In this document: piece by piece, positions 16,710-26,500 of the stretch
Position numbering within the stretch: the stretch's first letter is position 1
How the letters are laid out: each line of letters begins with the position of its first letter
Assembly (NCBI GenBank): GCA_964551015.1
Contig: CAZKBP010000044.1
Span: forward strand, 1-40,810
Length of the DNA stretch: 40,810 nt
Reading direction: 5' to 3'
DNA from: CAZKBP01 sp964551015
Lineage (GTDB): Bacteria > Bacteroidota > Bacteroidia > Cytophagales > Microscillaceae
The notes under the pieces: model-generated
Databases searched by the model: none
What the model saw: only the letters and a program-made list of their open reading frames with translations
Told to the model about the DNA's origin: nothing
Position numbers and translations under genes: made by a program

Positions 16710-17447
16710 ATGAGCAATCTTATGTTTACAGCGGAAGAAAGTGCCCGTATTTTATTCTTAGACATTGAAACGGTGCGTGGGCATCGTTATTTTGCAGACT
16801 TATCTGAGGAAATGCAGGCGATGTGGACGCACAAGGCGCAGTATATCAAATCTGAAGAAGAAAGTACAGCCGAAGAAAAGTACTACGAGCGAGCAGGTAT
16901 CTATGCTGAGTTTGGTAGGGTGGTCTGTATTAGTTTTGGGATTATCTTTTGGCAAGATACCACCCCACACTTGAAAGTCAAATCCTTTTACGGGCAAGAT
17001 GAAAAGCAAGTATTGCTACGTTTTAAAAGCTTGTTAGATGAAAAATTTCGAGGCTGGCAACTTTGTGCACACAACGGGAAAGAATTTGACTTTCCTTATC
17101 TCTGTCGTCGTTATTTGATCAATCAGGTTCCTCTGCCCAAGTTGCTCCAGATACAGGGTAAAAAACCATGGGAAGTTCCTTTTTTGGATACCATGGAATT
17201 ATGGAAATTCGGAGATTATAAAAATTTTACCAAATTAGCATTATTATGCCATGTGTTTGGGATTCCTTCTCCCAAAAATGATATGGACGGTAGTCAGGTG
17301 AGTACTGTTTTTTGGGAATCGGAAGAGATAGAGCGCATTGCTCGCTATTGTGAGCAAGACGTGGTCGCCACGGCACAGGTTTTTATGAAATACTGTATTT
17401 TTCCCACTATTAGCAAAGATCATATTCAACTAAGCTTGGCCGAGTAA
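16710..17447 (+). CDS. Predicted 3'-5' exonuclease related to the PolB proofreading domain
   Basis: 245 aa, a stand-alone DEDD-type exonuclease of the DNA_pol_B_exo2 family. ExoI is FLDIET (D18, E20), ExoII is CAHNGKEFDFPYLCRRYL with D127, and ExoIII is YCEQDVVATAQVF with D217, so all four metal-binding acids are present. The WEVPFLDTMELWKFGD and NFTKLALLCHVFGIPSPK segments are family hallmarks. No polymerase domain is attached. It is presumed to act in DNA repair or processing. An alternative start is the ATG four codons downstream (16722). It is preceded by a -7 box and followed by the leader of a small membrane peptide gene. Confidence 0.88.
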   Translation: MSNLMFTAEESARILFLDIETVRGHRYFADLSEEMQAMWTHKAQYIKSEEESTAEEKYYERAGIYAEFGRVVCISFGIIFWQDTTPHLKVKSFYGQDEKQVLLRFKSLLDEKFRGWQLCAHNGKEFDFPYLCRRYLINQVPLPKLLQIQGKKPWEVPFLDTMELWKFGDYKNFTKLALLCHVFGIPSPKNDMDGSQVSTVFWESEEIERIARYCEQDVVATAQVFMKYCIFPTISKDHIQLSLAE

Positions 17448-17525
17448 ATCAGTTTATTTTTAGTAGTAAATGCTTTCAAAGAGCAGAAAGAAGTTTGTAA
17501 AATGAACTTTTTTTCAAAAAAATAA

Positions 17526-17600
17526 AGTATGTCGTTTACCTTTTGACCGAAGATCGTATACAAACATACATTGTAGGTTTTGTATTATCTCAGACATACT
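17526..17600 (+). promoter_or_regulatory. Nested inverted repeats in the leader of the 43-aa peptide gene
   Basis: AGTATGTC (17526-17533) is the perfect complement of GACATACT (17593-17600), whose last base touches the ATG at 17601. Inside it, ATACAAA (17558-17564) pairs with TTTGTAT (17579-17585). If transcribed, the leader could fold so that the start codon is next to a stem. Confidence 0.4.
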
Positions 17601-17732
17601 ATGAAAACATTAGTTCAGACAAAAACAAACACCAACGCCAAGTCTATACTTGGTAAAGCTTTTATTGGTTTCCTGATAACGATTACTTTTTTGCTTTTCG
17701 TAATCAGCGTGGTAAGTGTGCTCTTTTCCTAA
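17601..17732 (+). CDS. 43-aa single-span membrane peptide
   Basis: The frame reads MKTLVQTKTNTNAKSILGKA followed by a hydrophobic span of about 21 residues (FIGFLITITFLLFVISVVSV, then LFS) and TAA. It has a positively charged, threonine-rich N-terminus of 20 residues and one transmembrane helix ending almost at the C-terminus, a layout like small inner-membrane regulators or tail-anchored peptides. No family is recognised. It sits alone in the 327-bp gap between the exonuclease and murG genes, converging on murG, behind the inverted-repeat leader. A Shine-Dalgarno site is absent, as is common in this phylum. The composition argues for a real gene, but conservation has not been tested. Confidence 0.55.
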   Translation: MKTLVQTKTNTNAKSILGKAFIGFLITITFLLFVISVVSVLFS

Positions 17733-17774
17733 TACTAGCTTATTAAGAAAGGTTTTCCCTCAAATTTGATTGGC

Positions 17775-18875
17775 TCATCGAGACATTTTTACCAGCTTCA
17801 TTATTTCTTCTCTGATTTTCGTGCTTGCGCTTGGTTTGGCGAGCTGGTGGATATTTACACGGAGTTTCTCCATTTTTCGTTCGTCCGCTAACAAGCCCAA
17901 AGTGGCGGGAACGAGGTCGGTTCGTACGGAGGCATCCGCAATGACTTCGGCGGCTTCTTTATGGACCAAGGATAAGGCGTTTTGGGTTTGGTGATCTTCG
18001 GCCGCAGTGGGCAAAGGCACAAAAACCACCGGCTTACCCACGATACAAAGCTCAGACACGGCCAAAGCACCCGCCCGTGAAATAACTATGTCAGCAGCGG
18101 AGTAAGCGAAGTCCATACGGTAAATAAACTCCGTTTTGTGTAAAAGCGGGCTGTTCACATAGCGGCTTTGGTCGGGAGCTTGTTGGAAAGTGTTTTTGCC
18201 CGTTTGCCAGATTAGCTGGATATCTTGTTCTAAGATTTGGGACAAATGTTGGGAAATGCCTTCGTTGATACTACGAGCTCCTTGGCTGCCACCTACCACG
18301 AGGATGGTCTTTTTCTTAGGATCGAGCTGGAAAAAAGCAGCCGCTTCTTCTCGGTTTTGTTGGTACTCGATGATATCTCTTCGTACGGGATTTCCAGTGA
18401 GGACAATTCTATCTCTGGGGAAAAAACGTTCCATGCCGTCATAAGCCACGCAGATGCTTTGCACGCGCTTAGCTAGCCAGCGGTTAGTCAGACCCGCGAA
18501 AGAATTTTGCTCCTGAATCAGACAGGGAATGCCCATCCCACTCGCTGCGTAAAGCAGTGGCCCACTGGCATAGCCTCCCACACCAATGGCTACATCTGGG
18601 CGAAAAGACCGAACGATGCGTCGGGCTTTGAGCAAGCTGGAGCCTAATTTTAGAGGAAAAGATAAATTATCTAAGCTTAGTTTTCTTCGGATACCACTGA
18701 TCCATAGTCCTTCAATGGGAAAACCAGCCGCAGGTACTTTTTCCATCTCCATACGTCCTTTGGCTCCCACGAAAAGAATTTTGGCCTCGGGTACATGTGC
18801 TTGGATTTCTTGAGCAATCGCAATCGCTGGGTAAATATGTCCTCCCGTGCCTCCTCCACTAATAATCACGCGCAT
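17775..18875 (-). CDS. murG: UDP-GlcNAc:lipid I N-acetylglucosaminyltransferase
   Basis: Adds GlcNAc to lipid I to form lipid II at the inner face of the cytoplasmic membrane. The GT28 motifs are present: ISGGGTGGHIYPAIAIAQE at residues 5-23, the acceptor-side GVGGYASGPLLYAA near 99-112, VVGGSQGARSIN near 193-204 and the donor site SRAGALAVSELC with PLPTAAEDHQ near 268-297. The length of 366 aa is standard. It lies 25 bp downstream of fabH, likely cotranscribed, and about 16 kb from murD-ftsW, which are usually its immediate neighbours in the dcw cluster. Confidence 0.96.
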   Translation of the reverse strand: MRVIISGGGTGGHIYPAIAIAQEIQAHVPEAKILFVGAKGRMEMEKVPAAGFPIEGLWISGIRRKLSLDNLSFPLKLGSSLLKARRIVRSFRPDVAIGVGGYASGPLLYAASGMGIPCLIQEQNSFAGLTNRWLAKRVQSICVAYDGMERFFPRDRIVLTGNPVRRDIIEYQQNREEAAAFFQLDPKKKTILVVGGSQGARSINEGISQHLSQILEQDIQLIWQTGKNTFQQAPDQSRYVNSPLLHKTEFIYRMDFAYSAADIVISRAGALAVSELCIVGKPVVFVPLPTAAEDHQTQNALSLVHKEAAEVIADASVRTDLVPATLGLLADERKMEKLRVNIHQLAKPSASTKIREEIMKLVKMSR

Positions 18876-18900
18876 GGCTCACAAAGATTGGTTCTCAAAT

Positions 18901-19911
18901 CTACCACTGAATCAAAGCTGAAGCCCAAGTAAAGCCACTGCCAAAAGCAGCCAAGCAAACCAGTGTGCCCGGTTGGAGGCGGTCTGCTTCCCAAAGCTCA
19001 CTGAGACAGATCGGAATAGTAGCTGCGGTAGTGTTGCCGTATTTTTGGATATTGTTATAAACTTGATCTTCCGAAAGTCCCATTTGCTGACGTACCATTT
19101 CGGAGATACGCAGATTGGCTTGATGGGGAACTAGGATGTCAATATCTTCTGTGGTTTTGCCATTGGCCTCGAGGGCTTCGTTAATGACCTCCTGGAAGCG
19201 GGTTACAGCGTGCTTGAATACCATATTGCCTCTCATAAAAGGCAAGTGTTTCCCCTCTTCAATGATCTGGGTAGACATGCGATCTTTGAGGTTGCTTCCT
19301 GGATGCTCGAGCATCAAGTCTTCGGCATATTTTCCCTGCGAATGCAAGTGAGTCGAGAGGATTCTGTGGTCAGCATTCTTGGTTTTTTGCACCACGGCCG
19401 CTCCTGCTCCATCCCCAAAAAGTACGGCAAAATCTCGGTTGCGGTTGCTAGTTTCTAGGATGTTGGATTGGATTTCAGAGCCGATGACTAGGATATTTTC
19501 ATACATCCCCGTTTTGATAAATTGATCGGCAATAGATAAGCTATAAATAAACCCGCTGCACTGCGCCCTTACATCCAAGGCGGCAATTTCCCGAAAGGGC
19601 AACTCTCTTTGTAATAATACTCCAGAACCCGGAAAGTTATAATCTGGACTCAAGGTGGCAAAAATGATAAAGTCAATGTCTTGTGGCTCTACACCTGCTC
19701 GCTCCATGGCGACAGCAGCGGCTCGTGCCCCCATTTTAGAAACGGTGTCTTTGCCTTCGGTGAAAAATCTTCTTTCTTTGATACCAGAGCGTTCTGTAAT
19801 CCACTGGTCGCTGGTATCCATTAATTTTTCTAGGTCTTGATTCGTAACAATGTTTTCAGGTAAGTAAAAACCTAAACCTGTGATCTTAGAATAATTCATG
19901 GGTTTGCTCAA
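18901..19911 (-). CDS. fabH: 3-oxoacyl-ACP synthase III
   Basis: Condenses acetyl-CoA (or another starter acyl-CoA) with malonyl-ACP to begin fatty acid synthesis. The triad is visible: C118 in RAQCSGF, H263 in VPHQAN and N293 in YGNTTAA. DTSDQWITERSGIKERR near residue 32-48 is the CoA-binding opening. At 336 aa it is slightly longer than typical (about 310-330). An internal ATG at codon 5 (MNYSKITG) matches the usual family N-terminus, so the true start may be there. Since Bacteroidota often carry several FabH-like genes, this may be one of several paralogues and could instead supply a special pathway. It is followed by murG after 25 bp. Confidence 0.9.
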   Translation of the reverse strand: MSKPMNYSKITGLGFYLPENIVTNQDLEKLMDTSDQWITERSGIKERRFFTEGKDTVSKMGARAAAVAMERAGVEPQDIDFIIFATLSPDYNFPGSGVLLQRELPFREIAALDVRAQCSGFIYSLSIADQFIKTGMYENILVIGSEIQSNILETSNRNRDFAVLFGDGAGAAVVQKTKNADHRILSTHLHSQGKYAEDLMLEHPGSNLKDRMSTQIIEEGKHLPFMRGNMVFKHAVTRFQEVINEALEANGKTTEDIDILVPHQANLRISEMVRQQMGLSEDQVYNNIQKYGNTTAATIPICLSELWEADRLQPGTLVCLAAFGSGFTWASALIQW

Positions 19912-20035
19912 TGTTCAACTACGCAAATAAAATAATTTATTCCCAAAAAGAGCGAACAGACTTCAAGGTATAAAATGACCGAGGGTATAGGGAAAATACA
20001 GATGATAAGTTGAAAACCATACCTGTGGACTGGAT

Positions 20036-21445
20036 TTAAAGAGCCGTGATATCAATTTGGAAAAGACCGTTGAGGATTACGTGGGCGAAAATGGTATCTT
20101 CTTTCAAGCTGATATCTTTGAAATAAAATGCTTGGACTTCTCCTTTGAGGTGGGCATTTTGATTGAGGGGAAAATCTTCCAAATTTTTCTCAATCTCTTG
20201 GCGGAGTGATTGGATTTGCTCATTTAGGATTTCTTCGGTACTTTCTTTGATCTCTCTTTTGATTCGTTTACCAAAAAGCCAACGTGTGAACTTAGAAATT
20301 TTCACTTGACCATCTACTTCGTATTCAAACTGATCAATTTCTAGCTTTTGTGTCTTTGGATTGTAAGCTGGTTTCCCAATCAAGTAGAGCTGACCCTCGA
20401 TACTCCCTTGGGTGCTCAGTTGGATCACGATACGATTTCCTTTTGGATAGAGATCGATGTCATTGACTTTGAGCTTATGCTTTCCGTTACGAAAACTGTA
20501 TTCTTCTCCTTGGAAAATTTCTCTTGCTTTCTCGAGAGCGGTTTCCTTGGCTGTACTGCCAGCGATGTGGAGTTGCACTTTTTCTCCTATGTTTTCGCCA
20601 AAGTGAGGTCGGGGTAATTTTTTGAGGCCGAAAGAGTCGGCTTGGATCGCAAAACGAGCCTTGGTATGGGCTTGAATAGCCAGGTCGGTTTTAATTTCAT
20701 TATTTTCAAAATAAATTTTAGTAAGGGTCAAATTTTGAGGTTGGAAAGAGAGCCAGGTTCTTTGTTTCCCCCAGTTAGAGACCGCGTAGGGAAGTTGGAA
20801 AAGGTTCCAAGCTTGCTTTACGGCCAAGTTTAGATCTAGCTGTGGTTTGAGTTGCTCATCTACTTGCTGGGTAATATACTTAGCCTGATCGGCGATAACA
20901 TCGTCCAACACCGAAGTTACCGATATTCGCATGATTCCCAAGCTCACGGTGGGCGTTTCTAGCCATTCGTGGCTAACTAATTCGGTTTTAGGAATGACTT
21001 GCCAATTAGAATCTAGGGTGAGTTGGGTACGAAACAAGGTCAGCACCTTGATTTCTTCATTAACTTCTTTGCTGAGGGTTAAGCCCATGACCTTGGCTTT
21101 GAAATTGCCCTTGATGCGTACCTTCAAAGGAGCTTTGCTATACAGGGCTTGGTCGCGTGTTAATAGACGAATGGTATCTAGCTTTCGTATCTTCAAGGAA
21201 AACTCCATACCATTGGCTACCTCTAGATGATCATTTGCGTAAATAATTTCCTTAGTCTCTTGATTGATCTTTTCTTCCAAGATCGCTAAGGATAATTTTA
21301 CGGGAAGCTCTAAGGTAGAAATAGGAATAGAATCCTGAGCTCGGCCCAAGGGTTCGTCTGGTTTTTGGGCAAGCGTGGGATGCCAAATCAAAACAGTGAA
21401 TATAGCAAGAAAAGCAAAGCAAGTATAGCGATGAGGTGCCAGCAT
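20036..21445 (-). CDS. DUF4403 family exported protein
   Basis: 469 aa with a signal peptide (about residues 1-26, ending TLAQ). The mature chain matches the DUF4403 pattern: an early LELPVKLSLAILEEKINQE helix-strand pair, the LRIKGN-like KVRIKGNFKA strand, a long TQQVDEQLKPQLDLNLAVKQAWN amphipathic helix near residue 205, WLSFQPQNLTLTKIYFENNE, and a C-terminal second half with repeated beta strands. The fold is thought to be a lipid-binding tubular (TULIP-like) shape, which would make it a periplasmic or outer-membrane lipid-handling protein; that role is inferred. It is a single gene with no clear operon partner. The 124-bp gap to fabH holds no strong hairpin. Confidence 0.85.
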   Translation of the reverse strand: MLAPHRYTCFAFLAIFTVLIWHPTLAQKPDEPLGRAQDSIPISTLELPVKLSLAILEEKINQETKEIIYANDHLEVANGMEFSLKIRKLDTIRLLTRDQALYSKAPLKVRIKGNFKAKVMGLTLSKEVNEEIKVLTLFRTQLTLDSNWQVIPKTELVSHEWLETPTVSLGIMRISVTSVLDDVIADQAKYITQQVDEQLKPQLDLNLAVKQAWNLFQLPYAVSNWGKQRTWLSFQPQNLTLTKIYFENNEIKTDLAIQAHTKARFAIQADSFGLKKLPRPHFGENIGEKVQLHIAGSTAKETALEKAREIFQGEEYSFRNGKHKLKVNDIDLYPKGNRIVIQLSTQGSIEGQLYLIGKPAYNPKTQKLEIDQFEYEVDGQVKISKFTRWLFGKRIKREIKESTEEILNEQIQSLRQEIEKNLEDFPLNQNAHLKGEVQAFYFKDISLKEDTIFAHVILNGLFQIDITAL

Positions 21446-21792
21446 AGGTGGTATTAAGCAGTTATCTGTGGTGTGTGAATAATTGTGGGTTTGATTTGTT
21501 TTTCAAGTCTTGGTTGGTCAGACGATAGCCCACGGTCCGCGGTTTCTTCTTCAGGGTTTTATGGATAAGACCTTTCGTGCTCACAAAATTTAAGTACATA
21601 TAGCCCAAATTTTTCAAGTGGCGTTGTATTTTCAAATGAAACGATCAATTGTGAATATGTGCTTACAAAAGGCAAATTATTTTACCCAAAAAGCTTCTCA
21701 CAAGAAAGATACCTTTTCTTCAAAAGACAACTAAATAAATAAATGGTTGCAGTATTTCTTGCCCGAAGCACATCTCCGAGGTATAAGCCCAC
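21446..21792. other. Intergenic stretch without a convincing gene
   Basis: It contains an imperfect inverted repeat, TAAGTACATA at 21591-21600 with TATGTGCTTA at 21656-21665 (9 of 10 bases pair). A plus-strand 32-codon frame at 21636-21734 (MKRSIVNMCLQKANYF...) overlaps it but has no supporting promoter. Presumably it also holds the DUF4403 promoter, for which no consensus element was found. Confidence 0.4.
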
Positions 21793-21818
21793 AAAAAAGC
21801 CCACCGGGAAGTGGGCTT
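21793..21818 (-). terminator. Intrinsic terminator of the three-repeat secreted protein gene
   Basis: AAGCCCAC (21797-21804) and GTGGGCTT (21811-21818) form a perfect 8-bp stem around a 6-base loop. On the minus strand it is followed by a T6 run. It starts about 30 bp past the stop at 21850. Confidence 0.85.
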
Positions 21819-21849
21819 CTATTTTCAGTAAGTGTTGAAAATTTGGGAC

Positions 21850-23283
21850 TTATTTGAGTAAGCGTAAAGTTTTTCTTTCCTCGCCTGGATACTGATAAAT
21901 CAGATAGAAAATAGCACTAGTGGGGATGTTCATATCGCCAATATAAATTTCAGCCTCGCCTTCGCCGGCGGGGACAGCCTTAGATCCTACCTTGCGCTGA
22001 TGCTGATAGATCACTTCATAGGATAGATATAGGGTTTGACTGGCCTTTGGCACCGAAAAACGAATAACATCACCTGTTCCCTCTTCGGTATTGACGGCTC
22101 TGGTTTCTTCTTTTGGATTGACAAAAGTGAAACTCAGGGTTTTGTCTGTTAATATTTCGCCTCTTCTTCCTTGCGCATTGTAGGCCGTGCCTTTTAGAGT
22201 ATAGAAACCTTCTAAGGCATTTGCTCCGTAGTAATCGCCCTTGGTATCATCACCGAAGAGGGCATAGGGTGCCATGTTTTCAGTCTGCGCTTGAGCCACA
22301 GGACCGTTTAAGGAGAGGAAAGTACTTTGGGTATTTACAGGTGATTGCGTGATCACGATATTAAAGGATTTTAAATCTAATTGCGCCAAGTCAATTTCTA
22401 TCCCATCTTGAATTTCCAATAAACTTTCGTTGGTATCAGCATTTACCAAAAAGAAACGAAGCGGAAGCACGGGATCAATGCGCACCAGCGAAAAATTGAG
22501 AGAGGTATGCCCGAGCGTATCTCCTTGCGTGTTGCGTGCCTCATAAGCGGTGGCCTCTATGTAATAGTCTCCTTCGGCGGCTACCTCTCCATAGTAATCT
22601 CCTCTGAGATCATCACCAAAAAGGGCGTGAGGAGCCAGGTTTTCTACCTTGTTGCGTTCACCCCAACGGAAAGCCACGCTATTTGTACCATTGGGTACGC
22701 TGGAGGCGACCACGTTGAATTGATGAAGGTCGTATTGATTTAAGTCAATCTGCATACCTTCTTGAATCTCGAGTACAACCTCATCCGTTTGGGCATTGAC
22801 CAAGCTAAGTTTGATGACGGCTTCGGGTTCGGAAGCTTCTACAAAGCTAAAATGAATCGTTTTGCTAGCAATCTGCTCTCCTTGTTGCCCGGTTTCGCGG
22901 TAAGCATTGGCTTGAAGCGTGTACGTTTTCAACTCTACCGGATTTCCATAATAACCACCACGGGTATTGTCTCCGAAGAGGGCAAAGGGGCGCAGGCTTT
23001 CGTTTTGACGGTGCGTGTAAGGAGTTTCTAATTGAAAACCTAGGCTTTTAACCAGATCTGAAGTGTTGACGATGATATTGAAATGGAGCAGGTCTAGCTC
23101 ATCTCGGTCAACTTGCATTCCGTCTTCAATTTGGAAAAGTATCTCGTCGGTATCAGAGTTGACGAGGAAGAATTCTAGAGCAGGTTCTTCAGAACTAGCA
23201 GATTGGGCTTGAACGGTCGTGTTGAGGTAAATCAAACTGTACATCAACAGAGCAATACACCATAAATTTTTGTAACCTTCCAT
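21850..23283 (-). CDS. Secreted protein with three copies of a FLVNADTDE/ALFGD module
   Basis: 477 aa. A signal peptide (about residues 1-26, ending VQAQ) precedes three tandem modules of about 113 residues at 36-148, 156-268 and 275-389. Each module runs: FFLVNADTDE-type strand; LEIQDGMQIDL-type turn; FNIV strand; the block ENxxPxALFGDDxxGDYYG; a YTL-x-A-x-AY strand; an RRGE or QQGE turn; and a closing K/H-x-x-SFTFV strand. This looks like a beta-sandwich carbohydrate- or protein-binding module, seen in large extracellular proteins of Cytophagales; no Pfam name is claimed. Residues 390-477 differ and end in a beta-rich stretch with ERKTLRLLK, which could be a T9SS-type signal but lacks a classic motif. 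The gene has its own terminator and lies beside another secreted repeat protein. Confidence 0.85.
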   Translation of the reverse strand: MEGYKNLWCIALLMYSLIYLNTTVQAQSASSEEPALEFFLVNSDTDEILFQIEDGMQVDRDELDLLHFNIIVNTSDLVKSLGFQLETPYTHRQNESLRPFALFGDNTRGGYYGNPVELKTYTLQANAYRETGQQGEQIASKTIHFSFVEASEPEAVIKLSLVNAQTDEVVLEIQEGMQIDLNQYDLHQFNVVASSVPNGTNSVAFRWGERNKVENLAPHALFGDDLRGDYYGEVAAEGDYYIEATAYEARNTQGDTLGHTSLNFSLVRIDPVLPLRFFLVNADTNESLLEIQDGIEIDLAQLDLKSFNIVITQSPVNTQSTFLSLNGPVAQAQTENMAPYALFGDDTKGDYYGANALEGFYTLKGTAYNAQGRRGEILTDKTLSFTFVNPKEETRAVNTEEGTGDVIRFSVPKASQTLYLSYEVIYQHQRKVGSKAVPAGEGEAEIYIGDMNIPTSAIFYLIYQYPGEERKTLRLLK

Positions 23284-23540
23284 AGAGCTTTAATTGATTA
23301 ATTGATGTTTGTGAGTAGTGCTGTGGTTGCAAGTAATTGTTCGTGGTGGGCTACTACTGCCAAGTCTGAGGAGCCGTTTTCCCCATTCGGTTCACGAGCA
23401 AATACTTATTTGTCATTAGAAAGGCATAAATCCGGCCACAGGTGATTTTTGAGCGTATATCCTTAAATTTGAGCTGTTTAGCGATCTTTTTATTTGATTT
23501 GAACAGAAAAAAATTCCTGATTTTGTAAAGTTTTCCCAAA
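23284..23540. other. Intergenic region upstream of the three-repeat protein gene
   Basis: AT-rich, with no gene I can support. A 61-codon minus-strand frame (23354-23539) is judged spurious because of its composition and because it runs up to the terminator hairpin. No consensus promoter was found, though the promoter of the gene starting at 23283 must lie here. Confidence 0.35.
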
Positions 23541-23570
23541 AAAAAGCCCGACCTCAGGGCCAGGCTTTTT
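23541..23570 (-). terminator. Terminator of the four-repeat secreted protein gene
   Basis: AAAAAGCC (23541-23548) pairs with GGCTTTTT (23563-23570) across a GC-rich loop, and the minus strand continues with more T residues from the A run at 23538-23545. It begins about 29 bp after the stop at 23599. Confidence 0.75.
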
Positions 23571-23598
23571 CACTAATCATTCAAATTTATGCAAAGAA

Positions 23599-26500
23599 CT
23601 ACTTCGTGAAGCGGAAAGGAGAATAAAGCTTATCTTTCGTTTCCACGATCAACAGATAGTATTGTCCTGACTGCAAGTTAGAAAGTCCTTGGGTAATGTT
23701 GGCTTTTCCATTTTCAAACTGACCTTGGTAAGTACAAAGTACCTGACCTGTCTGCTGCGAAGCAATGCTATATTTGAAAGCACCCGTGTAAGGACAATCC
23801 AGAATAATGGTTGTCTGGTGGCCAACGCCTGTGCAAGTAGAAGTTAACGTGAACTCTGCACAAGCCATAGGAGGCATTTTCTCTTTGCAAATGGTTTCTA
23901 GGTTGAGGTTGAAATCACCTTGGTTTTTCTTTCCTTCAAATTCCCACTCAAACCAAGTAGAAGCACCGTACTCCCAGTTTTTGCCGCTAGCACTGTAACC
24001 AATCTGCATCCCGTAAGGCATATCCATCGCGTTGATTTTGATGATTTTAGAGCCATCAGCACTTACGATTTTACCTTTGAGGAGTACTAGATATTCCCAA
24101 GAAGACTCTAGATCGCGTTGGCTAGCTCCTTGCTCATTTTCGCCACCTTTTTCGTATTTAGGCTTGATGTTTTCATCGGCTTGACCGAAGGTAGCAAATA
24201 CACGCCATCCCGTTTCACCTAATAACTCAGTTTCTAATTCTCCAAAGAGGTATCCTGCTTTGAGGTCTTCACGGTAAGTGAAAGAAGCTTCTTCGGTAAA
24301 GTGCAATTGCGCGTTTTTGCCATCATTAAAGCCTTTGAGCCAAACGCTGTGTCCGTTGCCGCTGAAACTACTAGCCAAGTTAGAAACATATTCCTCATCA
24401 CAAGGAGTATCTACGCAAAGTGGAGTCAGATCAATGTTGATATCGCCATCTCCAGATTGCTCATCGTTCAAATTCCAGTGGAACCAAGTAGAAGCACCCA
24501 TACCGATGTTTTTACCGTTAGCACCAAATCCGATTTGCAGACCGTGCTTACCGTCGCTAGGACGCTGGGTTAGCTCGATCACGTTGCCCGTGTAATCGCC
24601 GTCCATATCTACTTCTCTGAGCTCTGCTCCGTTGGCTACCAAGAATAGCATCCACTCTTCATCATTGATAAAGCCACCATTGTCGGTAAATACCTCTGAT
24701 TTCATTTCACGCTTAGGCTCCGTTTTGCTGTTCTTACGCTTGAAAGGTACGAAGATTTCCCATTGAGTGCCTTTCAAGGAACCATCCAAGAAATGACCTT
24801 CACCTACGATGAGGGCACTGTGTCCTTTTTTCTTGTAGGTCAGGTAACCGCGGGTCATGCTGAGTTTCCCCAATTTGAAGAAAACAAAGCTACGCGGTGA
24901 AGAACTATGCTTGGTGTATTCATCCGAGTGTAAGTCGTGTACTAACATAGAAACCGTCCATTTGTCGCAGGGAGGAGCCTCGGTACAGATTTCATCGGTA
25001 GCGGTAGCAGAAAGGGAACCTAGAGAATGAGCCGCTGCGTAGTAAAGGGTCAAGTTACCATTGGCATCTACGCGATCTTTCTTAGTATAGAAATCTTTGT
25101 AAGGAGCGCGATCTTTGCCGGGCACACGCACCGTGCGCTGGATGCCTTCTTGATCTACATAGTACATCAATACGGCACGCTTGTTTGGGTTGGTCAGACG
25201 CCATTTGAAGCGATCTACTTTGTCTGTACAGATAGCAGTAAATTCTACGGGCTGGATGCTCACGCATTCTTCGTGCATAATCACGTTGATATCTCCTCCA
25301 TCCCAACGCTGGCCACCATCACGGGTGTACATAAACCAAGTAGAACCTCCAAAGATACCTTGTTCTAGACCTTTTCCGATCAAAGCAGCCTGATCTCCCA
25401 CTTGATAAGCGTATTCTCCTTCGCCATCCTCGGGCATTTTTTCCATAGGTTTGATCAAGATGATATCTTTGGGATCAGCCAAGTTCACCATTTTGGTGTT
25501 TTTCTCCACCACACGGAAGTATCGCCAGAATTCTGTGGATTTGACGTAGCCATTGACTTTGGGCGTGGCATTTTTCTCAAATTTGAAGTTCATCAACACT
25601 TTCCAGGCTTGGTCTGCCACGGGGCTTCCCGCAGCGGGGCGTACCACACCGCGCACACGACCCGTACCATTGGCGAAAATTTCCATGGTAGCTCCGTGGT
25701 CAAACTTGAAGCGTACAAAGGGATTGCCTTCAAACTTCATCAAATAGATTCCATTCAAGGGATTATTTTGCTCATCGTAGCGGGCACTTTCCAAGGAATA
25801 GATGATGCTACTCTCTTTACATACGGGTTCACAATCTGTTGCTTCACTAGCGTCAGCCATAAGTGGAGCCAGATGATGTGAAACAGCGTAGCGAAGCTCT
25901 AGCACTTGCCCGTCTAGGATACTGGTGTAAAATTCTCTTTCTCCACCTTTTTTGGCTGATTTTACAAAAACGGTTTTGACTCTTCCTTTGTAATCTTTGT
26001 ATTCTAAGCGTACCGAACGATGATTTTCATTGCTAATCTTCCATTTGAACATATTGGGCTTATCCGAGCAGATGGCTTCTAGCGATAGGGGCTTTACCGT
26101 TTCGCAACCTTTGTCCAGAATCACGTTGATGTCGCCTCCCAACCAATTTTCACCATCACGAGAGTACATAAACCAAGTAGAAGCACCAAATACACCTCTT
26201 TCTAGACCAGCATCAATCAAAGCGGCTTGATCGCCTACTTGCAGGGCATAAGTATCATCACAATCATCTCTTTGCATGGCCTTGATGCGGATCACGTCTT
26301 TTTTATCGGCTAGATTGATGATTTTGGATTTTTTCTCATTCAATCGGAAGTATTTCCAATCATCTGCAGAAAGCACGTAACCATTTACTTTGGGAAGAGC
26401 TTTCTTGGTGTAATGTAACAAGAAGTCTACTTTCCAAGCTTGCTCTGGTACACCTGCCTCGGAAGGACGAATGATCCCTCGGATACGAGCCGTACCGTTG

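Noticed and set aside
23380..23400. tRNA-like GGTTCAC segment
   Set aside because: It lacks the GGTTCRANYCC T-arm and any matching acceptor or anticodon stem; no tRNA could be assembled.
23354..23539. 61-codon minus frame upstream of the three-repeat protein
   Set aside because: Lys/Phe/Ile-rich translation of AT-rich DNA, no family, runs up to a terminator hairpin.
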